In this document: positions 36,714-45,428 of the stretch, in pieces | Layout of the letters: each line of letters starts with the position of its first letter | Numbering within the stretch: position 1 is the first letter of the stretch | DNA from: Gemmatimonadota bacterium | GTDB lineage: Bacteria > Latescibacterota > UBA2968 > UBA8231 | Reading direction: 5' to 3' | Length of the DNA: 60,987 nucleotides | Assembly (NCBI GenBank): GCA_018672475.1 | Contig: JABHFS010000156.1 | Coordinates: 1 to 60,987 of the forward strand | Made by a program: the position numbers and the translations under genes | Notes under the pieces: generated by a model | Told to the model about the DNA's origin: nothing | What the model saw: the letters and a program-made list of their open reading frames with translations, nothing else | The model's database searches: none

Positions 36714-38681
36714 TCACCGCACCCCTACAAACACCACATTGCCCATCTCCCCCAAGAAAAAATCCACCACCATCCATACCGCCCCACCCATCAACTGTCC
36801 CGCGATCAACCCCACAAATAGCGGCTTGTAGGTCACATACCCCCGGGTTCCGGCGAACTTGAAAATAACCGCCTTCAATATCCACCCCAGAAAAACCGAA
36901 AACCAGGCCACCCCCATCACCCAACTGTCGCTGACCGGCAAACCGATATAGTGCAACGGCCACCACAGAAAATGATGCTGCATATAGATCAAACCACCCA
37001 TCAACGCCGCACCAACGGCGGTAAAAAATAACCGTGGCCGAATATGTTCCCAGCCGATGGGGTTGTTGATCTTGTCTTCGAGAAAACGATAAGCCAACGA
37101 CGGTACGCCGAATTGCCGCAGATTGATCCCGCCGTGCGTATAGTTCAAGTAGAGCGTGATCCAGGACGCGCCGATCAGACCGACGACGACGGCGATGAGC
37201 AACCCCCAGAATAAACGCCGGTGATTCGCCCGATTGTTATGCGCCAATTTGAGCGCGTTGGCCGCCGAAGCCATGACGCTAGTGCGCATCTCCGCCGCCC
37301 AAGAATAACTCAAGCTGATCGAAGCCAGCCCTTTCCAGCCGATCATCTCAGTCCCCAGCGTATAAACGGTGAAAGGCTGGGGCAGCATCGTTGACGAGGT
37401 GAAACCGACCCCGCCCTGGGCGATGACACGGGCTATGGCCAAGAAGATCGCGAAAGCCCCGAAGCAGAAAACCGCCGCCGCTAAGGGCGGTGCACCGCTG
37501 AAAAGCAACCAGCCGAAGAAATAAGCCGCACAGCCGATCCACAACCACACCGCCGCCCGATAAGAGAGGATCTCGTCACCGTCGCCGTCAACGACCCCGC
37601 CATCGCGCATAAACGCCGCCCGGCAAACCCGGCGCAGATGATCCCGGGCCGTCCACACAATCGCGACGACCAATACCAGCATCGCCCCCATCCCCTGGTG
37701 CGATAAGGCGACCGAAGACCCCGTCAAGGCCTCGTTGTGCCCCTTAATCTGGAAACCAATAATATTGAAGAGTCCGGTTTGGAAGCGGCTCAAAAGATGA
37801 AAAAACCACACCGAGAACGCGACATTGAGGTTGAGAAAATACGTGACGCCGATGATGGCGAAATTGACGAATATATTCAACCGCACACTATCGCGAAAAA
37901 GCAATAACGGGTCGAATAACAAGCGGATCTCCGGCACGAAAAAAAAGTAGTGGTTGAGTCCGTCAAGCATTTGGATCGCAAAGGGCAGCGAGAACCCGAC
38001 CCACATCAGCGGATTGCGGAAGATCAGCGGGAAGATGCCCTCGTCATTGCCGCGCAGCATCTCCAAAGGCAACTGCGCGAGCGGAAAAACCAGCCGTTCT
38101 TGTTCCACCCAGGGCCGACGAAAAATGACCATCGTCGCAATCATTAGCAGATAGACCGCCAACATCGCGCTGCCCCAAGCCAATAGCGGCACCAACCAAG
38201 CTCCCCAGGGAATTCCAACTCCGTCGGGCAGCCCTTCGTAAAAAAAACGCGCCACCTCCGGATCGCGCGGCGCCAACCAGGCGGGGATCAGCGGCTGCAC
38301 GAGATCGACCCAGCGGTTTTCAGGCGTGGCGTAGTAAAAGGGGCGGGTGAGAATATGGAAGAGGTTGGTTACCAGGCCCCAGGTCGGTATCGCGGAGGCG
38401 ACGATCATCATTGCATAAATGACGACCAACTCGCTCGTGCGCAACGCCCAGGATCGGCGCACTACTTTCAATAGCGGATTGACCAGGCCGACCAATAGTA
38501 TAAACACCATCATTGCCCCCGCCGTGATATAGTCGGAGGTCAAACCGGCGTTTTGCAGCACGAGCACGGTATAGGGGCAGGCGAGGTTGAGGAAAAATGC
38601 CAGCAACGCACCCAGCACCAGAGCCCGTATCGTTACTTCAGCGTTAGACTCAACGGGGATGGAAGCTTCTTCGTTCACCAT
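36714..38681 (-). CDS. DUF6785-like polytopic membrane protein (third homologue)
   Basis: This 655-residue protein has about 14 helices, starting near 20-45 (ALVLGALLAFFLNLACPYTVLVL). IPWGAWLVPLLAWGS and VEQERLVFPLAQLPLEML match the protein at 20588-22498. FFVPEIRLLFDPLLLFRDSVRLNIFVNFAIIG also parallels that protein (VPEISTRLNLADFLLDDP). The family has no assigned function that I can name with certainty; transport is likely from topology. No SD is evident at the ATG. It diverges from the aldolase gene across 125 bp. Confidence 0.7.
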   Translation of the reverse strand: MVNEEASIPVESNAEVTIRALVLGALLAFFLNLACPYTVLVLQNAGLTSDYITAGAMMVFILLVGLVNPLLKVVRRSWALRTSELVVIYAMMIVASAIPTWGLVTNLFHILTRPFYYATPENRWVDLVQPLIPAWLAPRDPEVARFFYEGLPDGVGIPWGAWLVPLLAWGSAMLAVYLLMIATMVIFRRPWVEQERLVFPLAQLPLEMLRGNDEGIFPLIFRNPLMWVGFSLPFAIQMLDGLNHYFFFVPEIRLLFDPLLLFRDSVRLNIFVNFAIIGVTYFLNLNVAFSVWFFHLLSRFQTGLFNIIGFQIKGHNEALTGSSVALSHQGMGAMLVLVVAIVWTARDHLRRVCRAAFMRDGGVVDGDGDEILSYRAAVWLWIGCAAYFFGWLLFSGAPPLAAAVFCFGAFAIFLAIARVIAQGGVGFTSSTMLPQPFTVYTLGTEMIGWKGLASISLSYSWAAEMRTSVMASAANALKLAHNNRANHRRLFWGLLIAVVVGLIGASWITLYLNYTHGGINLRQFGVPSLAYRFLEDKINNPIGWEHIRPRLFFTAVGAALMGGLIYMQHHFLWWPLHYIGLPVSDSWVMGVAWFSVFLGWILKAVIFKFAGTRGYVTYKPLFVGLIAGQLMGGAVWMVVDFFLGEMGNVVFVGVR

Positions 38682-38793
38682 CGGCCGAAAGTAGCCGCTG
38701 TCACAGATTCCGGCAAACTCGGCTTGCCAGTATCCCGCCCGTACGCGATTTTTTCTCCTTCCGAATCTGACCTATCGCATTATAGCAACACAT

Positions 38794-38801
38794 GGAGGTG
38801 A
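38794..38801 (+). promoter_or_regulatory. Perfect Shine-Dalgarno that sets a GTG start
   Basis: GGAGGTGA is fully complementary to the 16S 3' end and stands 5 nt before GTG 38807. The in-frame ATG at 38792 overlaps this SD and has none of its own, so the shorter protein is the likely product. Confidence 0.75.
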
Positions 38802-38806
38802 TTTCA

Positions 38807-39757
38807 GTGGACGCAATCGAAGCTATCGGCGGCAGTCGTCCCTTGAGCGCGGAGGTTTTTGCCCAACGCGCGTATGACTACGCCCTCAACCCGACCCGCA
38901 ATTCACTCAAAGCCATTCTCGACCAGAGCGAGTCGGTCGAGAAGACCCCACCGTTATTGGGCGGCTTTAACGACATACCCTGGCACAAACTGCGCGAGGC
39001 CGAAGTGCATTCCTGGGCCAAAGCCGGCTGGTCCTGGATCGTCAACGACGCCGAGCACAGCCAATGGGAAGGCTGGTACGGCCGCGAACACAACGCCATC
39101 GAGTCGCGCCACGGGATCCTGCCGGTCCAGCGCCTGGCCCGCGAGGCCTGTTCCGAACACGGCGACGCCTACCAACTCGGTGCCCGCGCGACAATGCGCC
39201 CCTATGGCACCACCTACGAGGATGCCGAGCGCTATTTTCGCTCGGTCAATTTCCCCGTGCCCGGCTCCGCCACCCCCGACGACCGCGGCGGTTATCCGGT
39301 CCGCGACGGCGAACGCACGATGATGTTCACCCCCGACCAGCTGCGCGGCGCGGAAACCGAGACCCAGGGCTGGATCCAGTTCGAGACCAAAGAGTACATT
39401 ATAGATATCGAAACCCGCGACAGAGTCCTCGACCTAATGGCCGCGCAGGGCCGCAACAAAGCCTGCGGTTTTGTCGGCCCCTTCGACGCGATTTTACGCG
39501 AGGGTGACTTGCCCGAGATCAACGACGCGGTCAACGCGCTCTTCCGCGCTGCCGCCGAACGCGGTATCCACACCGGACGCGTCGTCGGCCACGGCGCGAT
39601 GGAAGACCCCAAGGATATCGAAGACGGCATGGTTGAAGCCATCGAAAACGGCGCGCGCCTGATCTGCGTGCACCCGCTCACCAGCGATATGGTCTTCCGC
39701 GGCGCCTATGCGATGGCAGAGCCTTTCTTCAAGGCCTGTAAACGCTGCGGCTTCTAA
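38807..39757 (+). CDS. HpcH/HpaI-type aldolase
   Basis: This 316-residue protein starts at the GTG set by a perfect SD. IVNDAEHSQWEGWYGREHNAIESRHG is the counterpart of the DTEH region of HpaI-family aldolases, and a central ATMRPYGTTYED segment occupies the position of a family substrate loop. The C-terminal part VVGHGAMEDPKDIEDGMVEAIENGARLICVHPLTSDM matches the barrel end that carries the acceptor site. The family cleaves 2-keto-3-deoxy sugar acids or related 4-hydroxy-2-oxo acids. It is longer than HpaI (about 260) because of an insert at 150-210. A terminator follows. Rhamnose mutarotase nearby makes a deoxy-sugar role possible. Confidence 0.75.
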   Translation: MDAIEAIGGSRPLSAEVFAQRAYDYALNPTRNSLKAILDQSESVEKTPPLLGGFNDIPWHKLREAEVHSWAKAGWSWIVNDAEHSQWEGWYGREHNAIESRHGILPVQRLAREACSEHGDAYQLGARATMRPYGTTYEDAERYFRSVNFPVPGSATPDDRGGYPVRDGERTMMFTPDQLRGAETETQGWIQFETKEYIIDIETRDRVLDLMAAQGRNKACGFVGPFDAILREGDLPEINDAVNALFRAAAERGIHTGRVVGHGAMEDPKDIEDGMVEAIENGARLICVHPLTSDMVFRGAYAMAEPFFKACKRCGF

Positions 39758-39771
39758 AAGAATGAATGCGC

Positions 39772-39812
39772 GCCAGGCTCTGCGATTGCGTGGAGCCTGG
39801 CTCTTATTTTTA
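39772..39812 (+). terminator. Rho-independent terminator after the aldolase gene
   Basis: GCCAGGCTC (39772-39780) and GAGCCTGGC (39793-39801) form a 9-bp stem with a 12-nt loop, followed by TCTTATTTTTA. Confidence 0.85.
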
Positions 39813-39837
39813 ACTTTTCCACCCCGCAGGAGACCCT

Positions 39838-40545
39838 ATGCGTCTGCTTTGCGCTTTAATCAGCGTCCTCTTTCTAACGATCAACCCGACCAGTGCCCAA
39901 CCCTTGAACTACGATCCCTATTTCGTCCTGCCCGCCGGGCTGGGCCAAACCAGTATTGACGCCGGCGTTGTAGTATCCGACACAGGCGATCTCTTCAATA
40001 CCAGCGACGTGGTGGCGATGGCCAAGTTCAACCCCCACGAAAAAGTCGAGGCCGGTGCGCGATTCGCCTTCGGCTGGTTAAACGATACTGAGTCCAACTT
40101 CTCGTCCCTCGTCGTCGGCGCAAAATACAGCCTCGGCCACCACAGTGCCGCGACCTTCAACTTGACGGTCCCCGCCGGCGGTGTTGACCACCCAGGGCTC
40201 TCGCTCGGCCTGATGAATTCTACCGAGCTAACCACCGGCCTTATGCTCAACGCCCAGTTCCAACTCGGCCTGCTCAAAGGCTACAATGGCGGCAAAGGTA
40301 TTGTCGTCGATGCGTTGATCGAACCCGTTAAGGTCTTCAACAATAGATACAGCGCCTATCTCGATCTATTTATCACCTCGAACACCGACCGTTTATCGGA
40401 TTTCCTCGCGGTCAACCTCGGGCCCAATATAGACATCAGCATCGGCGACGGCAGCGTGCTCAATATCGGCGTCACGCTGGGGCTAAGCGGTGACGCCAAA
40501 CAACAGGAGACAGGCCTGACCTTCATTCTATTGCGCAATATGTAA
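39838..40545 (+). CDS. Small outer-membrane beta-barrel protein
   Basis: This 235-residue protein has a Sec signal peptide cleaving near TSAQ-P (about 20). It is followed by alternating amphipathic strands typical of a 10-12-strand barrel (KVEAGARFAFGWL, LVVGAKYSLG, TFNLTVPAGG, LNIGVTLGLSG). The end LTFILLRNM is not a canonical aromatic end. The ATG follows GCAGGAGACCCT. It stands alone between two terminators. No family function is recognised; it may be a porin-like or surface structural protein. Confidence 0.65.
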   Translation: MRLLCALISVLFLTINPTSAQPLNYDPYFVLPAGLGQTSIDAGVVVSDTGDLFNTSDVVAMAKFNPHEKVEAGARFAFGWLNDTESNFSSLVVGAKYSLGHHSAATFNLTVPAGGVDHPGLSLGLMNSTELTTGLMLNAQFQLGLLKGYNGGKGIVVDALIEPVKVFNNRYSAYLDLFITSNTDRLSDFLAVNLGPNIDISIGDGSVLNIGVTLGLSGDAKQQETGLTFILLRNM

Positions 40546-40575
40546 AGGCCGCGCTTGCACTGCAAAGCGGCCTTT
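40544..40575 (+). terminator. Terminator hairpin after the first barrel gene
   Basis: AAAGGCCGC (40544-40552) and GCGGCCTTT (40567-40575) give a perfect 9-bp stem with a 14-nt loop. The stem begins inside the stop codon of the gene. The trailing T-run is only three, so it may act in either direction. Confidence 0.75.
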
Positions 40576-40628
40576 AGTACCATACAACAAACCAGTTACA
40601 GGAATTCATCATTTACAAGGAGCTATCT

Positions 40629-41297
40629 ATGTTTAGGGGAGGATTGTTTGCCCTATTGCTAGCAGTCTCCGCAGGCCCCGCCGCCGCGGATCTTTCCATT
40701 TTTGTTGCCTCGGTCGGCTTCGATGAGGAGGCCAGCCTCGACAATGGCGTCGGTGCCGGTGTCCGTTGGGGCAAGTCCAGCTCTATCATCGGCGGCGAAA
40801 CTTCGCTGATGGTCGCCCGCCCCTCGCGGACGGGAAGCTTGGGCAGTGAATCGACCACGGCGATCTTCTACGATGCCCGCCTGATGGTCAACATTCCTAC
40901 CGGCACGATGATCGCGCCCTTCCTGGGCATCGGGCTGGGCGCCATCACCGTATTGTCGACCGACCTGCCGAGCACCGATGACCGCACCGACGCGGCACAA
41001 GCCGCGCTCTCGACCCTGGCCGACACCCAGACCAATCGCGCCTTAAGCTATGGCGGCGGCGCGCGCTACGCGCTCAACGAAAAGTTGTCGCTGCGGGTGG
41101 ATATCCGTCGCTATTCGGTCTTCTCGGTAACGGCCCTAGCCAAAGACGCGCTCAAGGACCAGATCCTCAACGAGATCGAAGACGAAATCGGCGTCGAAGT
41201 ACCCGAGGGAGCAGCCGACCAGTTGCTCAACAATTCCACCGAAGACAAGACGGTCGCCCACAACGAATTCAGCATCGGGATCAATATCAGTTTCTGA
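40629..41297 (+). CDS. Outer-membrane beta-barrel protein (OMP_b-brl-like)
   Basis: This 222-residue protein has a signal peptide (about 1-21, AAAD). Beta strands with turns follow (VGAGVRWGKSSSIIG, MIAPFLGIGLGAITV, YGGGARYALNEKLSLRVDIRRYSVF) and a C-terminal GINISF. The terminal Phe is the usual barrel-insertion signal. A charged loop at about 170-210 (NEIEDEIGVEVPEG) is likely extracellular. The ATG has AAGGAG 9 nt upstream. It has its own strong terminator. Function unknown; the paired barrel upstream is not obviously homologous. Confidence 0.65.
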   Translation: MFRGGLFALLLAVSAGPAAADLSIFVASVGFDEEASLDNGVGAGVRWGKSSSIIGGETSLMVARPSRTGSLGSESTTAIFYDARLMVNIPTGTMIAPFLGIGLGAITVLSTDLPSTDDRTDAAQAALSTLADTQTNRALSYGGGARYALNEKLSLRVDIRRYSVFSVTALAKDALKDQILNEIEDEIGVEVPEGAADQLLNNSTEDKTVAHNEFSIGINISF

Positions 41298-41320
41298 GCG
41301 ACATAAAACCGAAGCACTAC

Positions 41321-41367
41321 AAAAAGAGCCGCGCGGTGCCAATCAATGGCACCACGCGGCTCTTTTT
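41321..41367. terminator. Strong bidirectional terminator between convergent genes
   Basis: AAAGAGCCGCG..GGTGCCA and TGGCACC..CGCGGCTCTTTTTA form a stem of about 18 bp with a 5-nt loop and T-runs on both strands. It separates the barrel gene from the convergent acyltransferase gene. Confidence 0.9.
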
Positions 41368-41395
41368 ACGCCCCATATAAAATCCCTCAGCCAAC

Positions 41396-42679
41396 CTACT
41401 CCCGCACGAATTTGGGCTGTCCGCAACCGTCGTTGGTCACATAACTGCGCGCCGGAATCTCCGCCCGCTCGGGAATAACCAGATCGAGTTCGGAGGCATT
41501 TTCTATAATCGTCCCGGCCCCGATCCGCACATCCCGCCCCAATGTGATCTTCCCGGGCCGCACGGCCCCCGACTTAATTGTGCCGATAAATACCGAGACC
41601 CCGATATGGCAATGGGGACCGATCTCCACTACGCCGTTGATCTCGGCCGTCGCCCCGATCACCGTGTGATCCCCCACTTTTACCGGACCAATAAGACCGG
41701 CATCCGTGCCGATAAACACATAATCGCCGATTTCAGGATGCCGCTGCTGCACCTTGTCGCTCAACCCGCCGAGCGTACAGGGATAGAAATGACAGCCCGA
41801 GCCGATAATGCCCGTCTGCCCAGTCGTCATACCTCGATGAGGATGGTCGAGAAAGGTCGCGTCGCCGATGCGTGTCTCGGGGTGGATATCTGCCTGGTAG
41901 TAGCGCCCGCCCAACTCGGAGATCGCCCGCGGCAATAAAGGCACCGGCCGCCGTTCAAGCCCCGGACTGCCTTCGACGGTACCCTTGCGCGTCAATGCGT
42001 GCGCGACATCGTGGTAGAACAACACCCGCCAGCCCGGGTAGGTGCTCATCACCAGTTGCATCTGGTAATCGAAGATAAAATTGCATTCTAGTTCGGCGAG
42101 GAAGTTGCGATAGTGATCGAAGTCGCGGCGGCGAATCGTCTCTTCCAACTCGGCCGGGAAATCGATTTCCAACAACTGTTCCTGGGTGAGGTTGCAGTTG
42201 TCGAGCAGATACGCGTCCCAGACCGCCGGGTCCCTGAGCGAGGCGAAGCGGTTCCAACGGGCGCGGGTCTTGAGTTCGGGCAGCTCCCACAATAAACCGA
42301 AGGTGCTCATCAATGCCTTTTCTTCGGCGTATTCATCCTCACCCACGGCCAAATACGACTGGGCGATCATCGCGTAAAGCTGGTCGGCGATCTCGCCGAT
42401 GGCCTCATCCAACTCCTGCTTCTGGTGCTCCGGGCCAAGGGCGTTATGCGATCCGGGCGCAACGCATTCAAGCAGATTGCCCAACACCGTCTCCAGCAAG
42501 TCGCGATCGACGAAGCCGCGCCCCGAACGCTGTGAGAGGATTTGCCGGTCGACCGCGTCGATTCTGAGCGCCTCGATCTCTTCCGGCGTATAGATCGGCC
42601 TGAGCCGCGTGAGCAACAAATCGAGCAGCTCCAACTTGCGGCGCTGGTATGAAGTATCGAAAAGTGTAGTTTTACTCAT
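41396..42679 (-). CDS. Serine O-acetyltransferase-like (CysE/EpsC-type) left-handed beta-helix protein
   Basis: This 427-residue protein starts at ATG 42679, two nucleotides after the rhaM stop. The N-terminal 220 residues are helical and longer than in CysE. The C-terminal hexapeptide-repeat domain is SAT-like: ADIHPETRIGDATFLDHPHRGMTTGQTGIIG holds the His in LDH, and RHPEIGDYVFIGTDAGLIG and KVGDHTVIGATAEINGVV complete the coils. A C-terminal tail ends CGQPKFVRE. SAT activity is plausible, giving O-acetylserine, but the coupling to rhamnose mutarotase makes sugar or other hydroxyl acetylation an alternative. Confidence 0.75.
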   Translation of the reverse strand: MSKTTLFDTSYQRRKLELLDLLLTRLRPIYTPEEIEALRIDAVDRQILSQRSGRGFVDRDLLETVLGNLLECVAPGSHNALGPEHQKQELDEAIGEIADQLYAMIAQSYLAVGEDEYAEEKALMSTFGLLWELPELKTRARWNRFASLRDPAVWDAYLLDNCNLTQEQLLEIDFPAELEETIRRRDFDHYRNFLAELECNFIFDYQMQLVMSTYPGWRVLFYHDVAHALTRKGTVEGSPGLERRPVPLLPRAISELGGRYYQADIHPETRIGDATFLDHPHRGMTTGQTGIIGSGCHFYPCTLGGLSDKVQQRHPEIGDYVFIGTDAGLIGPVKVGDHTVIGATAEINGVVEIGPHCHIGVSVFIGTIKSGAVRPGKITLGRDVRIGAGTIIENASELDLVIPERAEIPARSYVTNDGCGQPKFVRE

Positions 42680-42681
42680 GC

Positions 42682-42990
42682 CTAATCCATATGAAAGACC
42701 TGGGGGATCACTTCGATCACGGGCGATGCATCCTCGTTGCACTCCATCAATGGTTGCATATAGCGCCACCACTTCCAGGTCAGTTCATTGTCCTTCATCG
42801 TATCTATTGCCGCCGGGGCTTCCGTCTCCAGATAGGCAAAAAGCGTCAGCCCGTGCAGGAAGATGCTGTAGTTTTGCACCCCCGAGCTATTGATCAATTC
42901 AACCAACTCCGGCCAGATTTCGTCGTGGCGCTTCTCATATTCGGCCGCGCAGCCTTCTTTTATATGCATTACAAACGCGAGTCGTTGCAT
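42682..42990 (-). CDS. rhaM: L-rhamnose mutarotase
   Basis: This 102-residue protein matches RhaM along its length: MQRLAFVMHIKEGCAAEYEKRHDEIWPELVEL with RHxxIWPEL, then WKWWRYMQPLMECNEDASPV. The family interconverts alpha and beta anomers of L-rhamnose, and the conserved His in RHDEIWP is the catalytic candidate. I chose the ATG at 42990 because GGGAGG lies 6 nt upstream; the frame is open 52 codons further back without support. No RhaA, RhaB or RhaD is in the window, but a fucosidase and an HpaI-type aldolase are near. Confidence 0.92.
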   Translation of the reverse strand: MQRLAFVMHIKEGCAAEYEKRHDEIWPELVELINSSGVQNYSIFLHGLTLFAYLETEAPAAIDTMKDNELTWKWWRYMQPLMECNEDASPVIEVIPQVFHMD

Positions 42991-43054
42991 AATTTCCTCC
43001 CAATTTGTCCTTACCAACTCTACCGTATATCTTAACGGAAAATACAGAACACTC

Positions 43055-43072
43055 GCCGGGCCGCAACCCGGC
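43055..43072 (+). promoter_or_regulatory. Hairpin in the leader of the MBL gene
   Basis: GCCGGG-CCGCAA-CCCGGC followed by TTTATTATAT lies 12 nt above the SD of the MBL hydrolase in the 105-bp divergent spacer. On the plus strand it looks like an intrinsic terminator in the leader, so it could attenuate the gene or protect it from readthrough. Confidence 0.5.
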
Positions 43073-43095
43073 TTTATTATATATGGAGAAACAGC

Positions 43096-43878
43096 ATGCA
43101 CCCGTTTGAAGATCTCGTCGTACCCAAAGGTTCCGTTGGCATCCACTGGTTCGGTCAGAGCACTTTAGGGCTCAAGGATCCCCAGGGCACTATCGTGCAG
43201 GTCGATCCCTACTACCCGCGCGAGCGCCCCGCCGACCGTTTCGTACACGCGCGTCCGCCACTCAATGAGGAGTCGTTGCGCACCGACTACGTGCTCTTGA
43301 CGCACGATCACGGCGACCACACCTGTATCGAATCAATCGAACGCATCGTCGGCACGTATCCGGACGTCCGTTTTGTCGGGCCGGAAGAAAGCATTAAGCA
43401 CATCCGCGCGTCAAATATCGACAATGACTCGGTGACCGTCACCGCCGGCGACACCGCCGAATTAGGCACGATGACGGCGCACACCGTCTACGCCAAACCA
43501 CCCGCCGGCCTGCCCGACGACGGCATTGATCCGCCCGACGTCAACCATCTCGGCTATGTGGTCGAAGCCGGCGGCGTCCGCATCTACATCTCCGGCGACC
43601 CGGTCAACACTTTTGGCAATCACGAAGAGCTATTGGCACCGATCCGCGAACTAAAACCCGATATTGGCTTTCTGACCAACCACCCCAAAGAAGGCGAGTT
43701 CCCCTTCTTTGACGGCTCGGCCAAGATCGCCTCGGCGCTGGGCCTCAAAACGGCAAGCCCGACCCATTACTCCTGCTTCGTTAGCCGCGACTACGACCCA
43801 CAAGAATGGGCCGCTGGACTGCAAGGCGTCGAGCCGCTGATTATTCCGTATAACCAGTCGGTGGTCTATTCGAACTAA
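43096..43878 (+). CDS. Metallo-beta-lactamase-fold hydrolase (UlaG-like)
   Basis: This 260-residue MBL-fold protein carries the metal motif THDHGDH (His70, His72, Asp74, His75), then VNHLGYVVEAGGVRIYISGDPV with the bridging Asp, and PTHYSCF with a late His. HWFGQSTLGL at the start is typical of the UlaG/YhfI-like subgroup, which opens lactones or hydrolyses phosphoesters. The ATG follows GGAGAAAC. It diverges from rhaM and ends at a strong terminator. A sugar lactonase role would fit the neighbourhood but is inferred. Confidence 0.8.
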   Translation: MHPFEDLVVPKGSVGIHWFGQSTLGLKDPQGTIVQVDPYYPRERPADRFVHARPPLNEESLRTDYVLLTHDHGDHTCIESIERIVGTYPDVRFVGPEESIKHIRASNIDNDSVTVTAGDTAELGTMTAHTVYAKPPAGLPDDGIDPPDVNHLGYVVEAGGVRIYISGDPVNTFGNHEELLAPIRELKPDIGFLTNHPKEGEFPFFDGSAKIASALGLKTASPTHYSCFVSRDYDPQEWAAGLQGVEPLIIPYNQSVVYSN

Positions 43879-43891
43879 ACCGGTATAAACA

Positions 43892-43927
43892 GAGAAGGGC
43901 CGCCGGCATGCATCGGCGGCCCTTCTC
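43892..43927. terminator. Bidirectional terminator
   Basis: GAGAAGGGCCGCCG and CGGCGGCCCTTCTC form a perfect 14-bp stem around an 8-nt loop. It lies between convergent stops at 43878 and 43947. Confidence 0.9.
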
Positions 43928-43946
43928 CGTTCTGGATCCCCCGACC

Positions 43947-45251
43947 TCAGGCCAACATCTTCTTCATCAGCCCTGCCATCTTCTCGACCTCGTCTTCGCT
44001 ATTGAATATATGCGTCGAGATACGGATCGGATTATAGTGGGCATGCGGCCCTTTGACATGCTCTTCGGGCACATAGGCATAGGTCCCCTGCGCCGGTTTG
44101 AGGATCATATTATGCTCGTTCCAGAAACGCTTTACGATCTCACCGCGATCGCCTCTTGCGGGGTCGAGCGCAAAGGTCACCACCCCCGAAGACAGCTCTT
44201 CTTGTTCGGGGGTCAATAGCGTCAGCGCCGGTATATCGCGCAAGCGATCGCGCACTAAGCGACTCAAATGCCGACAGCGAGCTTCGATACGCGGCCGACC
44301 GATCGCGTTGTGAAAATCCATCGCTATGCCATGCCCGAGAATCTGCGGTACATTGCGCGTACCCGAAGATCCGGAGTACACACCATACCCCGAATAGAGC
44401 ATGATGGGATGGACCCGGTCCTGTATTTCCTTGCGAATATAGAGCAGCCCCGTGCCTTTCGGTGCCAACATCCATTTATGACTCGAAGAGGCATAAGCAT
44501 CGACGCCCAACGCCTTAACGTCGACATCTAACATACCTGGGGCCTGTGCCCCGTCACAGACGAAGATAATTCCCTTGGGGCGGGTCATCTCGGCAATTTC
44601 GGCCAGCGGCATCTGCAGACCCGTTATCGTGTCGATGTGGCTAAAGCTACATACGCGCGTGCGCTTGTTGATATGCCGTTCGATGCGCTCCAGGATGTCT
44701 GCCTTGTTCTTTACCGGGTTGGGCATCTGTACATAGCGCATCTTGACGCCATGGTGTTTAGCCAGATATTGCCAGCAGACCATACCACCGCCATGCTCGT
44801 GATTCGTCGTCAGAACCTCGTCGCCCTTTTGCAAGTTGAGCCCGGTGGCGACCAGATTCATGCCTTCGGTCGTATTGCGCGTCAGCGCCACCTCGTCGAG
44901 CGAGGCGCCGATAAATTCCGCCGCCTTCTCGCGCACCGCTTCCTGCCCGGCTCCCAGGCCACCCCACTCATTGTGATAGGGATCGGCCTCCAGTTCGCGC
45001 GTAAAATTGGCCATCGCGTCGACAACCAGACGCGGCGTGGCGCCGACACTGCCGCAGTTGAAATGCACCAAACCCGGGTTGAGCGTAAACTCCTGCCGCA
45101 CCCGCCGCCACAGTTTGGCATCATCGACGGACGCACTCATATCCGTCCGCAAACGCGTGACTTGCTGCTCCAGCGCCTCGGTCACTCCGGGCAAAATTTG
45201 CGTCGCGGCAACCGTCGACGCCAAACTCTTCACAAAAGTTCGTCGTTCCAT
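43947..45251 (-). CDS. Tat-exported class V aminotransferase-fold PLP enzyme
   Basis: This 434-residue protein begins MERRTFVKSLASTVAATQ, a twin-arginine signal, and the mature part starts near 30. The PLP Lys is Lys259 in SSSHKWMLAPKGTGLLYI. RNTTEGMNLV (125-134) binds phosphate, and FVCDGAQAPG holds the ring-contacting Asp. NHEHGGGMV (150-158) carries the His that stacks on PLP. The closest named group is the isopenicillin-N epimerase-like branch of class V. Tat export fits a protein that must fold around PLP before export, so it should act in the periplasm. It is divergent from a secreted RidA 178 bp away. Confidence 0.85.
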   Translation of the reverse strand: MERRTFVKSLASTVAATQILPGVTEALEQQVTRLRTDMSASVDDAKLWRRVRQEFTLNPGLVHFNCGSVGATPRLVVDAMANFTRELEADPYHNEWGGLGAGQEAVREKAAEFIGASLDEVALTRNTTEGMNLVATGLNLQKGDEVLTTNHEHGGGMVCWQYLAKHHGVKMRYVQMPNPVKNKADILERIERHINKRTRVCSFSHIDTITGLQMPLAEIAEMTRPKGIIFVCDGAQAPGMLDVDVKALGVDAYASSSHKWMLAPKGTGLLYIRKEIQDRVHPIMLYSGYGVYSGSSGTRNVPQILGHGIAMDFHNAIGRPRIEARCRHLSRLVRDRLRDIPALTLLTPEQEELSSGVVTFALDPARGDRGEIVKRFWNEHNMILKPAQGTYAYVPEEHVKGPHAHYNPIRISTHIFNSEDEVEKMAGLMKKMLA

Positions 45252-45428
45252 AGTTTCCCTTCACAGAATAATCTGCGCTTAGTATAGTCCCTCTCCCACC
45301 GACCATCAATCAAAGGTAAAACGGCCACGACGATCAGCCGCTTGTTGTCGCAGGCTCTCGCATTCCGTTTATTAACCGTCAAAATAAAAACGGACACCGC
45401 CAATCTACTAGCTCAAGGAGCAATCATC

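Noticed and set aside
40356..40583. Small minus-strand ORF after the first barrel gene
   Set aside because: It overlaps the terminator hairpin and the barrel coding region, with no SD.
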